From Acidimicrobiaceae bacterium (lineage in GTDB: Bacteria > Actinomycetota > Acidimicrobiia > Acidimicrobiales > RAAP-2), in contig PNAH01000028.1 of NCBI GenBank assembly GCA_003170315.1, positions 137,809 to 201,808 on the forward strand: a stretch of DNA of 64,000 bases, given 5' to 3'. This document shows positions 16,603 to 25,166 of this stretch, piece after piece (within the stretch, counting starts at the first letter, position 1; the number at the start of each line of letters is the position of its first letter). A model generated the notes under the pieces. It saw nothing but the letters and a program-made list of their open reading frames with translations. It was not told the DNA's origin and made no database searches. The position numbers were made by a program, and so were the translations under genes.

Positions 16603-17607
16603 ATGGCATTGGACGTCGCGCTCGACATCGGCACCTCGAACACGCGTCTCGCCACGACCGAACGAGGCATCGTCTTCAACGAACCGACGTTGGTCGCGAT
16701 CGACACCAACAGCGGTCGCGTCGTCGAGGTGGGCCACGGGGCCCTCGACATGGTCGCGCGCACGCCTCGCCACGTCGTCGTCTTTCGACCGCTCGCCCAG
16801 GGAGCCACCGTGGACTTCGACGTCACCTCGCGACTCATCGCCGGACTGTTCGAGCGCGCCGGCGTCTCGAAGATGAGTCGAGCCCGGGTGGTAATGAGCG
16901 TGCCGTCGCTGGCGACGTCGATCGAACGCCGCGCGCTACGTCAAGCGGCCATTCAGGCCGGCGCGCGCGAGGCGACGCTGATTGAAGCGCCGATCGCGGC
17001 GGCGATCGGCATGGGCCTTCCGGTGCAGGACCCCGTTGGTTCGGCCGTGACGGTCCTCGGGGCCGGGGCCTCGGAGGCGGCGATCATCTCGCTCGGCGGC
17101 ATCGTCACGGGCAGCGCCCGTCGTCTCGGCGGCAACGACCTCGACGCGGCCATCGCGTCGTCGTTGCGGATTCAACTCGGTGTCGTCGTCGCCCCGTCGG
17201 TCCTCGAGAGCCTGAAGTTTTCCTTGGCCTCCGCGCTCGGTCGCACGAAGGGTCGTTCGGAAGTGATCTTGGCCCGTACGGTGGACCGCGGTGACCTCGT
17301 CGAGATTGACGTCGACGCCGAACTAGTGAACGCCGCGGTCCTCGACGTCGTGACGACCGCGGTACGAATGATCCAGGAGTGTCTCGGTGACGCGCCGCCG
17401 GATCTCTCCCAGGACGTCAGTGCTCGGGGATTGATCCTCACCGGCGGACACGCACTCTTGAGTGACTTTGGCGAACTCATCGCGACCAACACCGGCGTCG
17501 AGGTCACCGTCGCCGAGGAGCCCGACACGGTGGTGATTCGTGGACTCCGGCTCTGTCTCGAAGAGATGTCGTCACTGCACTCGCTCTATCGAGACGCCGA
17601 TCGTTAG
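16603..17607 (+). CDS. mreB: MreB-like actin-family cell-shape protein
   Basis: 334 residues, the length of MreB. The phosphate-1 loop ALDIGTSNTRL starts at residue 6 and is followed by IVFNEPTLVAID (MreB: KGIVLNEPSVVAI). Also present are IEAPIAAAIGMGLPV (family EEP.AAAIGAGLPV), GGNDLDAAI, and near the end LTGGHALLSDFGELIATNTGVEVTVAEEP. It would form filaments under the membrane that guide wall synthesis. No mreC, mreD or rodA is adjacent. Instead it sits between PDZ/Lon-like membrane proteins and a DivIVA protein. Its stop overlaps that of the convergent HEAT-repeat gene. Confidence 0.87.
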   Translation: MALDVALDIGTSNTRLATTERGIVFNEPTLVAIDTNSGRVVEVGHGALDMVARTPRHVVVFRPLAQGATVDFDVTSRLIAGLFERAGVSKMSRARVVMSVPSLATSIERRALRQAAIQAGAREATLIEAPIAAAIGMGLPVQDPVGSAVTVLGAGASEAAIISLGGIVTGSARRLGGNDLDAAIASSLRIQLGVVVAPSVLESLKFSLASALGRTKGRSEVILARTVDRGDLVEIDVDAELVNAAVLDVVTTAVRMIQECLGDAPPDLSQDVSARGLILTGGHALLSDFGELIATNTGVEVTVAEEPDTVVIRGLRLCLEEMSSLHSLYRDADR

Positions 17608-18236
17608 TCCTCGTCGCGACCGAGTTGGTTGACGGCCGCTCGAACCTGCCAGTCCCGGTCTTGGTTCGCACGTTCCAGAGCCTCGTCGATGTCGGGTCCT
17701 TCGAAGTTCGCCAGGGCGACGATGGCGCGACGGCGCACCGGCGGTTTGTCGTCGAGCGCACCCAGAATCGCCGGACGTGCCCGGTCGTCGCCGATCGCCC
17801 CGAGCGCGGCGACGGCCGACTCACGACAACGGGCGTCGTCGTGGCTCGTCGCGATGACGCACATTTTTTCGACGGCCGCCACGTAGAGGTGCTCCCCGAG
17901 GGCGAAGACCGCGCCGTCGACGACCAGCGCGTCCTCGTCTTCGAGACAGTGCATAAGGGCGGCGTAGACGTCGTCCCCCTCCATCTCCACGTGGGCGATC
18001 TGGTTCAACGCCTCGCGTCGAACCTCGACGTCGGGGTCGCGCAGGGCGTTCTTCCAATCGTCGGAGGTGACGAGCCGTTGGCGCACGACACCGCGCAGCG
18101 CGAGGATCCGGTGACGAGGGACGGGGCCGTTGAGATGCGTACGCAATACCTCGACGTAGTCGTCACCCAATCCAAAGCCGGCGCGCAACAGTAACTCGTC
18201 AATGCTCTCCGCTATCGTTGATTCATCACTTTGCAC
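17604..18236 (-). CDS. HEAT-repeat protein
   Basis: 210 residues made of successive helical pairs of the HEAT / PBS-lyase type, for example NALRDPDVEVRREALNQIA, CLEDEDALVVDGAVFALGE, ARCRESAVAALGAIGDDRARP and PPVRRRAIVALANFEGPDI. Such solenoids mediate protein-protein contacts; no enzyme motif is present. The start (GTG 18236) overlaps the start of the divergent Lon-like gene, so one of the two starts may lie further in. The gene is convergent with mreB, with stops overlapping by 4 bp. Confidence 0.82.
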   Translation of the reverse strand: MQSDESTIAESIDELLLRAGFGLGDDYVEVLRTHLNGPVPRHRILALRGVVRQRLVTSDDWKNALRDPDVEVRREALNQIAHVEMEGDDVYAALMHCLEDEDALVVDGAVFALGEHLYVAAVEKMCVIATSHDDARCRESAVAALGAIGDDRARPAILGALDDKPPVRRRAIVALANFEGPDIDEALERANQDRDWQVRAAVNQLGRDED

Positions 18237-19358
18237 GCACCCATCTCACCACCTACGAGGCATCGTCGGGTCTCACGAGTGCTCCTCGCAGTTCTGATCC
18301 TCATTCTGGTGGGTGTGGTGGGGCTCTACGAGTGGCCCATACACGAGTACGCCCTGACCCCGGGCGACGCGACGCCCGTGGCGCCGCTGGTGAAGATCAA
18401 GGGCGTCGCCAGTGAAACGCACCACGGCAAGATCATGCTCACCGACGTCTATCTGACGTCGTTGAACGGTTGGCAATGGGCGATCATGCACTTCGAAAGT
18501 CACGTGCAGTTCATTGGCGTTGACCAGCTCGTCGAACCCGGCGTGCCCACCGATGAACTCCAAGCCCAGGGGTATCTTCAAATGAGCGATTCTAAGCAGG
18601 CCGCCGAGGTCACGGCCTTTGACGCCCTGGGCTGGAAGACGCCCTCGACGCCCACGGGCGCGATCGTCAACTCGGTCGTGTCGCCGTCGCCGGCTCGCGG
18701 CGCCGGAATCCAGGTGGCCGACGAAATCGTGGGGGTGAATGGCACGAGCGTCGACTCGATCTGCTCACTCTTCGTGGCGATGCGTTCGATTCCCACCGGC
18801 ACCACGGTCCACCTCTCAATCAAACGGGCGCGGATCTCCTCGACCGGCGTCATCACCTACCGTTCGCCGTCGACGGTGGCGTTGAAAACCGCGAAGGCGC
18901 CGGCGAGCATCGGCTCTTCGGACTGTGCCGGAGTAACGGGCGTCGGCGCGTCGTATCTCGGGGTCTCGATCGAAGACGGAGCCACCTACCAGTTGCCCGC
19001 GCGGGTCAGCATCAACACGGCGAACATCGGCGGACCGTCGGCCGGGCTCGCCATGACGCTCACCTTGATCGACAAACTGAGTCGCCAATCCATCTCGGGC
19101 AATCAGCCCATCGCCGCGACCGGCACGATTGACATCCATGGGAACGTCGGCGACGTGGGCGGCGTCGCCGAAAAAACCGTCGCGGTGCAACGCGCCGGGG
19201 CGAAGTATTTCTTCGTGCCGCAAGTCGAGGTCGCCAGGGCCAAAGCGGCGGCCCGGCCGGGTCTCAAGATCATCGGAGTGACGACCCTCGCCCAAACGCT
19301 GCGTGACCTACGCGCCCTCGGTGGCGTCGCTCCGAAACCCCTTACGCCGCCTCGTTAA
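18231..19358 (+). CDS. Lon-like PDZ-domain serine protease (YlbL family)
   Basis: 375 residues: one N-terminal membrane helix (about 16-35), a central PDZ domain (SPARGAGIQVADEIVGVNGTSVDS at about 145-168) and a C-terminal Lon protease domain. The Ser-Lys dyad is present: Ser in NIGGPSAGLAMTL at about residue 270 and Lys in VAEKTVAVQRAG at about residue 314. The active site faces outside the cell. From memory, the M. tuberculosis homologue Rv3194c lies next to UPF0182 and DUF2342 genes, as here. The start codon (TTG 18231) is uncertain; a GTG at the VSRVLLAV position would remove the basic N-terminal tail. Confidence 0.9.
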   Translation: MHAPISPPTRHRRVSRVLLAVLILILVGVVGLYEWPIHEYALTPGDATPVAPLVKIKGVASETHHGKIMLTDVYLTSLNGWQWAIMHFESHVQFIGVDQLVEPGVPTDELQAQGYLQMSDSKQAAEVTAFDALGWKTPSTPTGAIVNSVVSPSPARGAGIQVADEIVGVNGTSVDSICSLFVAMRSIPTGTTVHLSIKRARISSTGVITYRSPSTVALKTAKAPASIGSSDCAGVTGVGASYLGVSIEDGATYQLPARVSINTANIGGPSAGLAMTLTLIDKLSRQSISGNQPIAATGTIDIHGNVGDVGGVAEKTVAVQRAGAKYFFVPQVEVARAKAAARPGLKIIGVTTLAQTLRDLRALGGVAPKPLTPPR

Positions 19359-19383
19359 GCCATTTACTCCAAGGCCGACGCCG

Positions 19384-19389
19384 TAGTCT
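19384..19389 (+). promoter_or_regulatory. Putative -10 box, leaderless-type, for the divIVA-like gene
   Basis: TAGTCT is followed by ggaggga and the ATG at 19397. The purine stretch abuts the ATG and cannot serve as a normal ribosome-binding site. Confidence 0.45.
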
Positions 19390-19396
19390 GGAGGGA

Positions 19397-21085
19397 ATGG
19401 ACGACCGCCGGATTCTCTCAACCACGCGCCAATCGTCAGCCGAGATTGCCCGAATGAACTTCACCACCGTGCGAAAAGGGGGCTACGACCCCAACGAAGT
19501 GCGTATTCAGTTGGAGTCGGTGGCGCGAGAGATGGGTCACCTCGAGGCCCGGATTCGAGAGCTCCAAGATCAGCTCAGTGAGGCCCATCGCCGAGCCGCC
19601 AATCCGACGTTCGACGAGGCCACGCTGGCCGGGGCGCTCGGTGCCCAGAGTGCGGCGATCTTGCGCTCGGCCCACGAAGAGGCCGGCCGGGTGACGGCCG
19701 AAGCTCAAGAACGCAGCGCCCAGGTCTTCACCGAGAGCCAACAACGAAGTTCGGCCCACTTGATCGAGGCCCAGGAGCGGGCCGCGGCGCTCATCTCCGA
19801 GGCCGAGAGCACGGCCGGTCAAGTTGACCACGACGCCCGTTTGGCCGCGGAACGACTCGTCGAGTCGGCCAAGGTGAACGGCGAAGCGCTAGTCGAAGGG
19901 GCGCGCGAGCAGGGTCGCGCCATCGTCGAGCAGTCCTACGACGCTCGCAAGGCGGTCCTCAACGACCTGGCGGTGAAACGCAAGGCCCTGCAGATTCAGA
20001 TCGAGCAGTTGCGAGCGGCGCGCGACGTTCTCGCTACGTTCGTCACGTCGGTCCTCGACCAGGTCGAAGGCGTGCTCTCCGGTATTAACAACTCGGACGA
20101 GGAGGCGCGCAACGCCGCTCTCGAAGCCTTGCGACTTCGACCGAACGTGCCCGAGCCGACCGAAGAGGAGGTGCTGGCCAGCACGCCCCTTCGCCAAGTC
20201 GCCGAACCGCAGCTGCAAGAGGTGACCGATCTGCCAACCGAAACGCGACCACGGGGGCGCCGGGCACCGAAGGACGACGTGACCAGCGTCGCCGACATCA
20301 CCGAGGTCTCGATGATCGACGACGACGGCTCGGGAACTGACGTGGTCAACGAGATCTTCGCGCGGCTCCGTAAAGCGACGCTGGAAGAGCGCGGTGCCGC
20401 ACCGGTGCCGAAACGGGCCGCTCCCGCGCCGGCCAAAGCGCCGACGGTGACAGGCGAACTGTTCGAACGCCGCGACGCGGCGCTCGCGGGGTCCCTGGCG
20501 GCCCTGACGCGCAAAGTGAAGCGCTCCCTCCAAGACGACCAGAACATCATGCTCGAGCGACTGCGTGACGTAAAGGCGATGATCACCACCGAGCTCGAAG
20601 ACGAGCACGAACAACGCGCCCGCTACGCCGACGCGGCGATCGACGCCCTCTCGGGCGCCGCCGCCGCCGGCGTCCAGTTCGCGAAAGACGAAGCGGGCGT
20701 CAGTGGAGGAGCGGTGGAGAGCGCGGCGCTGAAGGACTGCGCGGCCGATCTGGCGGTGACGATCGTGTTGGCGTTGCGAAAGAGGATTCTCACCGACGGC
20801 AGTGGCGATGGCCCGGACCGCGCCAACGCCGCCTACAAGGAGTGGCGCGGCGCGCGCGTCGAACGTCTCTGCACCGACGCCGCTCGACGGGCCTTCGAAA
20901 TCGGTGTCGTGGCCGCCTCGCGAGGTCGCCACGTTCGATTCTTCGTTGCGCCGAACGACGCGCCGTGCGACGCGTGCGCAATGGACGCGGCGTCGGGGGA
21001 ACGGCCGGCCGGCGAGCTCTTCCCGAGCGGTTCACCCTTCCCGCCACTGCACGCCGGGTGCGCCTGCGCCGTTATTCCTGTTTGA
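19397..21085 (+). CDS. DivIVA-domain coiled-coil protein with a phage minor-head-like C-terminal domain
   Basis: 562 residues. The N-terminal module (about residues 20-62, FTTVRKGGYDPNEVRIQLESV) is the DivIVA membrane-curvature domain. A long coiled coil rich in AQER/EAES repeats runs to about residue 235. An acidic, proline-containing linker comes next, then a second helical region. The last 90 residues hold Cys524, Cys527, His552, Cys555 and Cys557 in the arrangement CDAC ... FPPLHAGCACAVIPV. This is the metal-binding end seen in Mu gpF-like phage minor head proteins and relatives. The fusion is unusual; a role at poles or septa is inferred from DivIVA only. It is followed by UPF0182 on the same strand. 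Confidence 0.78.
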   Translation: MDDRRILSTTRQSSAEIARMNFTTVRKGGYDPNEVRIQLESVAREMGHLEARIRELQDQLSEAHRRAANPTFDEATLAGALGAQSAAILRSAHEEAGRVTAEAQERSAQVFTESQQRSSAHLIEAQERAAALISEAESTAGQVDHDARLAAERLVESAKVNGEALVEGAREQGRAIVEQSYDARKAVLNDLAVKRKALQIQIEQLRAARDVLATFVTSVLDQVEGVLSGINNSDEEARNAALEALRLRPNVPEPTEEEVLASTPLRQVAEPQLQEVTDLPTETRPRGRRAPKDDVTSVADITEVSMIDDDGSGTDVVNEIFARLRKATLEERGAAPVPKRAAPAPAKAPTVTGELFERRDAALAGSLAALTRKVKRSLQDDQNIMLERLRDVKAMITTELEDEHEQRARYADAAIDALSGAAAAGVQFAKDEAGVSGGAVESAALKDCAADLAVTIVLALRKRILTDGSGDGPDRANAAYKEWRGARVERLCTDAARRAFEIGVVAASRGRHVRFFVAPNDAPCDACAMDAASGERPAGELFPSGSPFPPLHAGCACAVIPV

Positions 21086-21094
21086 AAAACGACC

Positions 21095-21100
21095 TAGGCT
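21095..21100 (+). promoter_or_regulatory. Putative -10 box, leaderless-type, for the UPF0182 gene
   Basis: TAGGCT is followed by cgttgc (6 nt) and GTG 21107. The identical hexamer with the same spacing precedes the mocA gene at 42641. Confidence 0.45.
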
Positions 21101-21106
21101 CGTTGC

Positions 21107-23998
21107 GTGCGTAGTCCGACTGATATTCCGCCACGTGCGCGCCGGCTCGGTCGGTTCTCTCGAAGATTCTGGTTCGGACTGGCCTTCGTCGTCATCCTCA
21201 TCGGGTTCCTCTCACTACGCAATCTCGCGGTGCTGTGGACCGACCAAATGTGGTTCTCTTCGGTCGGTCTCGAAAAGGTCTTTTCGACGCTGCTGCTGGT
21301 GAAGGTGGGGCTCGGTCTGACCTTCGGCGCGATCTTTTTCTTCATCATGTGGGGCAACCTGCTCCTGACGGATCGTTTCGGGGCGCGCGACCTCTCCTTC
21401 GACCCCGAAGACGAGATCGTTCGCCGATTCCAGAACGTGGTTCGCCCCTACGCCAAGCGCATCTACGCGGCGATCGCTCTGGTGATGGGCTTGATCGCCG
21501 GACTGGACGCCACCGGCCAGTGGAACAAGTACCTCCTCTTCGCTAACAGCCAGCCTTTCCACGCCAAAGACGCCCTCTATCACAAGGACTTGAGTTTCTA
21601 CGTCTTCACCTTGCCCTTCGTGTCCTTCGTCGTGACCTGGCTGTTGGTGGCGCTGATCGTCGCGTTGATCGTCACCACGGGATTTCACTACCTCAACGGC
21701 GGCATCCGCGCTACCAGGGTGACGCCGCGCGTCTCGCCACGGGTCAAGGCCCACCTGTCGGTCATCGGTGCCGGCATCGCGCTCATGAAAGCGGCCGGCT
21801 ACGTCATCGCCAAATGGGAGTTGGTCAATTCCACCAACGGTTTCGTGCAAGGCGCGGGGTACACCGACGTGCACGCCCGGATGCCCGCGTTGACGATCCT
21901 GTTCTTTCTCTCGATGGCCGCGGCGTTGATCCTGCTCGCCAACGTGCGCATGCGCGGATGGTCGCTACCGGCGGTGGCGGTCGGACTGTGGCTCTTCGTC
22001 GCGCTGGTGATCGGGGTGCTGTACCCAACGATCCTGCAGGCCCTTAAGGTCAGCCCGAACCAGGACACGCTCGAGGCGCCGTATATCCAGCGCAATATCG
22101 AAGCGACGCGCGCCGCCTTCGGGCTCGACAAGGTTCAGTACTCGAACTTCGCCGCCTCACCCACAATCTCGGCGGCGACAGTCAAAACTGATACCGCCAC
22201 CCTGGACAACATTCGTCTTTGGGACCCCGCGGCGAACATCGCGCTGGCGACCGTGACCCGGCGCCAATCGATTCACGCGTATTACACGTTCTCCACGCTT
22301 GCGGTCGACCGTTACTTCATCAACGGCAAGCTCACGCCGGTCTTGATCGGCGCGCGACAACTCAACACGGCGAACCTGCCCTCGCAGTCCTGGGTGAACC
22401 AGCACCTGCAGTACACGCACGGGATCGGGGCGGCGGTCCTCGCGGCCAACGCGGTCGATTACACCACGGGTAATCCCAACTTCGTCGTCTCGAACGTGCC
22501 GCCCGCTTCGACCAACGGCATGCCGGTACTCACGCAGCCGGACATCTACTTCGGCATCCACGATCCCGGTTGGATCGTCGCCGACACCAAGCAGCTGGAA
22601 CTCGATTACCAGGTGAACTCCGGGGCCAACGCCGGACAACCGGTCGAGACCCACTACGACAGCACCGGAGGCGTACCGGTCGGCAGCATCTTCAGTCGCA
22701 TGGCGCTCGCGCTACGCCTTGGTGACTTCAACTTTCTGATCTCGAACCAGATCACGTCAAAGAGTCGGGTCCTCTTCGTGCGCGACGTCCAACAGATGGC
22801 CCAGAAGGCAGCGCCTTTCCTCACCTTCGACTCGAACCCGTACGCCGTCATTGCCAACGGCGAGGTGCAGTACGTGCTCGACGGCTACACCACGACCGAT
22901 CAGTACCCCTACAGCGAGAACGCGTCGAACCTGAACGTGAATCAGGGCGGTCTGCCCTCCAGTTTCAACTACGTGCGCAACGCCGTCAAAGTCGTCGTCA
23001 ACGCGTACACCGGGGCCATGACCTTCTACGCCAACGACCCGAACGACCCCATCCTGAAGGCCTATCGCGCGGCCTTCCCGTCGATGTTCCACCCGATGAG
23101 CCAGATGCCCGAGGCGATTCGCTCGCACCTGCGCTACCCCTCGAACATCTTCGCGGTCCAGGCCGCGACGCTGGGGAAGTACCACATCTCGACAGCGAAT
23201 GCCTTCTTCTCGGCGTCGGACCGTTGGGAGGTCTCGCCGACGACAGGAGCGGGCACGCCGAGCCAGTCGCTCGCCTTGACCCAGACCACTAACAATGCCG
23301 GCAACGTGGTCGCGTCGTCGCTGGCGCCCATGAGTCCGATCAACCAAGTGGGATCGCTCCCCGAGGCGAACCACCAACAACTCCTCGAGAACATCGCCTA
23401 CGTGCCCGCCGGTAACTCCTCGACCGTTCAGGGCCTCACGGCCTTCATGGTCGCGACGAGCGATCCCTCGGACTACGGGCAGCTCCACGTCTACATCACC
23501 CCGCGCGGCACGTCGGTGACCGGTCCGGTCCAGGCCGACTCTGAGATCCAACAGAACGCCGTAGCGTCCAAGGACATCTCGCTCCTGAACGCGCGCGGCC
23601 AGGGATCCACCGTCCTGCTGGGCAACAACGTCATGGTGCCGCTGGATCAGAGCGTGCTTTACGTTCGCCCTCTCTACGTGACCAGTACGTCGAACCCGTT
23701 GCCGCAGTTGCGCTACGTCATCGCCGTCTTCAACCAGGACGTCGCGATTGAACCAACCCTTTCGCAGGCGCTTTCCGCTGTCTTGGGCGCGAGTTTCACC
23801 GGTCCGGGCACGACCGGCAAGACCGGGGGGTCCACGAAGACCGGTCAGAAGGCGGCCGTCTACCTCAAGCAGGCGGCGACCGATTACGCCGCGGCCCAGA
23901 CCGATCTCAAAAACGGCAACCTCGGTGCCTATCAGGCTGAAGTCAACGCCATGGAGAATCAGTTGCAGTTGGCCCAAAGCGCGCTGACCAAGAAGTAG
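21107..23998 (+). CDS. UPF0182 (COG1615) family integral membrane protein
   Basis: 963 residues. The N-terminal third has about seven membrane helices (for example 20-38, 60-80, 115-135, 170-195, 220-240, 265-285 and 300-320). The rest is a large extracellular domain with segments typical of the family (PNQDTLEAPYIQRNIEATRAAFGL, YAYYTFSTLAVDRY-like, LRYPSNIFAVQA). The C-terminus has a Gly/Thr linker and a helical tail. The function is unknown across actinobacteria. The neighbourhood with a Lon-PDZ protease and a DUF2342 protein is also found, from memory, in M. tuberculosis (Rv3193c-Rv3195), suggesting one envelope-associated system. Confidence 0.95.
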   Translation: MRSPTDIPPRARRLGRFSRRFWFGLAFVVILIGFLSLRNLAVLWTDQMWFSSVGLEKVFSTLLLVKVGLGLTFGAIFFFIMWGNLLLTDRFGARDLSFDPEDEIVRRFQNVVRPYAKRIYAAIALVMGLIAGLDATGQWNKYLLFANSQPFHAKDALYHKDLSFYVFTLPFVSFVVTWLLVALIVALIVTTGFHYLNGGIRATRVTPRVSPRVKAHLSVIGAGIALMKAAGYVIAKWELVNSTNGFVQGAGYTDVHARMPALTILFFLSMAAALILLANVRMRGWSLPAVAVGLWLFVALVIGVLYPTILQALKVSPNQDTLEAPYIQRNIEATRAAFGLDKVQYSNFAASPTISAATVKTDTATLDNIRLWDPAANIALATVTRRQSIHAYYTFSTLAVDRYFINGKLTPVLIGARQLNTANLPSQSWVNQHLQYTHGIGAAVLAANAVDYTTGNPNFVVSNVPPASTNGMPVLTQPDIYFGIHDPGWIVADTKQLELDYQVNSGANAGQPVETHYDSTGGVPVGSIFSRMALALRLGDFNFLISNQITSKSRVLFVRDVQQMAQKAAPFLTFDSNPYAVIANGEVQYVLDGYTTTDQYPYSENASNLNVNQGGLPSSFNYVRNAVKVVVNAYTGAMTFYANDPNDPILKAYRAAFPSMFHPMSQMPEAIRSHLRYPSNIFAVQAATLGKYHISTANAFFSASDRWEVSPTTGAGTPSQSLALTQTTNNAGNVVASSLAPMSPINQVGSLPEANHQQLLENIAYVPAGNSSTVQGLTAFMVATSDPSDYGQLHVYITPRGTSVTGPVQADSEIQQNAVASKDISLLNARGQGSTVLLGNNVMVPLDQSVLYVRPLYVTSTSNPLPQLRYVIAVFNQDVAIEPTLSQALSAVLGASFTGPGTTGKTGGSTKTGQKAAVYLKQAATDYAAAQTDLKNGNLGAYQAEVNAMENQLQLAQSALTKK

Positions 23999-24252
23999 TT
24001 CAGCAGTCGCTCCTTCATTGGCGCTGAGCGATACCGTGACGGGTTTCTGAAGGCATCTCGTATTTCGCCGGCAACGGTTTGGCGCGGCCTTCGAACACTC
24101 CGCGATGTCCAATTAAACCAGTATCAGCTTTCAATCCAAGGGTTAAATGGTAGCACTCGTTTCACGAGACGCACCAGGTGATGCGTGGCTGTTCGACACA
24201 GTGGCGACGGCAAAGGTGACCGAGTGATTTTGCGATAAAGTGGACTCTGCAT

Positions 24253-24332
<80 letters not shown>

Positions 24333-24334
24333 TC

Positions 24335-24360
24335 AAAGGTCTCTCGCAAGAGAGGCCTTT
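24335..24360 (+). terminator. Hairpin after tRNA-fMet
   Basis: AAAGGTCTCTC-GCAA-GAGAGGCCTTT: an 11-bp stem (one G-U pair) with a GCAA tetraloop, 6 nt after the CCA. The following T-run is weak (gtcattt). It would end the tRNA transcript on the island side. Confidence 0.7.
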
Positions 24361-24536
24361 GTCATTTCCCGTCGTTTTTGAATCGCGATCTCAATATCCC
24401 GATCATCGCCAGCAGACACGTTGTTTAGTTGCCGATCAAATTCAAGTTTCCCAATTTTAGCCCGGTACCTGTCAATTGGAGAATCCATTTGCCATGGTGG
24501 TTGGGGTGCGACTCTTGGACATTATGGGGGATTGAG

Positions 24537-24558
24537 CCCGTTGATTGACATAAACGGG
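24537..24558. promoter_or_regulatory. Inverted repeat upstream of the ECF sigma gene
   Basis: CCCGTT - 10 nt - AACGGG lies 24 bp before the sigma factor start, in the 220-bp AT-rich leader of the island. It could be an operator or part of the sigma factor's own promoter. No second copy was found. Confidence 0.3.
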
Positions 24559-24581
24559 TGTAACCATCTTCGAGAGGCAGA

Positions 24582-25166
24582 GTGTTGAATATGACTAGGG
24601 ACGCTTTCCAACGCGAGGCTGAGGACGTCTTTCGTGGAGTTTGGTTTCGGAACTTCGAGTCAATTTCCAAGTACGTCCGACGACGTATCGCCGCAAGCGA
24701 AGCCGCTGACGATGTCGTCGCTGAGATTTTCAGTGTCGCCTGGCGTCGTTTGGAAGTACTGCCCACGGTGCCCAACGAACTTCCTTGGCTGTACGGAGTG
24801 GCTCACAACGTCGTGCTGACACACTTTCGTGCGCAGCGTCGCGCGTTCGCATTGGTCGATCGACTCGAAGCCAACTCTCGGCCGAGTCATAGTTCAATTC
24901 CGCAAATCAGTGCGAAGTTGTTATCGGCACTTCAGGGTTTGAGCGACATCGATCGCGAATTGTTCCGACTCACAATATGGGAGGAATTAAGTCAACATGA
25001 CGCCGGAGTTGTTGTCGGTCTCAGCACCAAGGCAGTGGAACGTCGACTTGACCGTGCGCGTCAGAAGATTCGTGAACTTTGCATAGAGGACAATCGCGTT
25101 GCTTTGTTCACATCTTCAAGAATGGCGTTCCCATACGAAGCAATACCTATAGAGAGGAATCACTAA
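24582..25166 (+). CDS. ECF-type RNA polymerase sigma factor
   Basis: 194 residues with region 2 at about 25-85 (SISKYVRRRIAASEAADDVVAEIFSVAWRR, then LPWLYGVAHNVVLTHFRAQRR) and region 4 at about 115-165 (LSDIDRELFRLTIWEELSQHDAGVVVGLSTKAVERRLDRARQKI). Between them there is only a short linker and no region 3, as in ECF factors. TTG 24582 follows GAGAGG by 5 nt; ATG 24591 is the alternative. The stop overlaps the next ATG (TAATG), so the partner is co-translated. Base composition is less GC-rich than the chromosome around it, consistent with import on the island. Confidence 0.9.
   Translation: MLNMTRDAFQREAEDVFRGVWFRNFESISKYVRRRIAASEAADDVVAEIFSVAWRRLEVLPTVPNELPWLYGVAHNVVLTHFRAQRRAFALVDRLEANSRPSHSSIPQISAKLLSALQGLSDIDRELFRLTIWEELSQHDAGVVVGLSTKAVERRLDRARQKIRELCIEDNRVALFTSSRMAFPYEAIPIERNH

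Noticed and set aside
16545..16838. Longer start for the PDZ membrane protein
   Set aside because: It would overlap the 5' part of the mreB gene by more than 200 bp. GTG 16544 has a well-placed -10 box.
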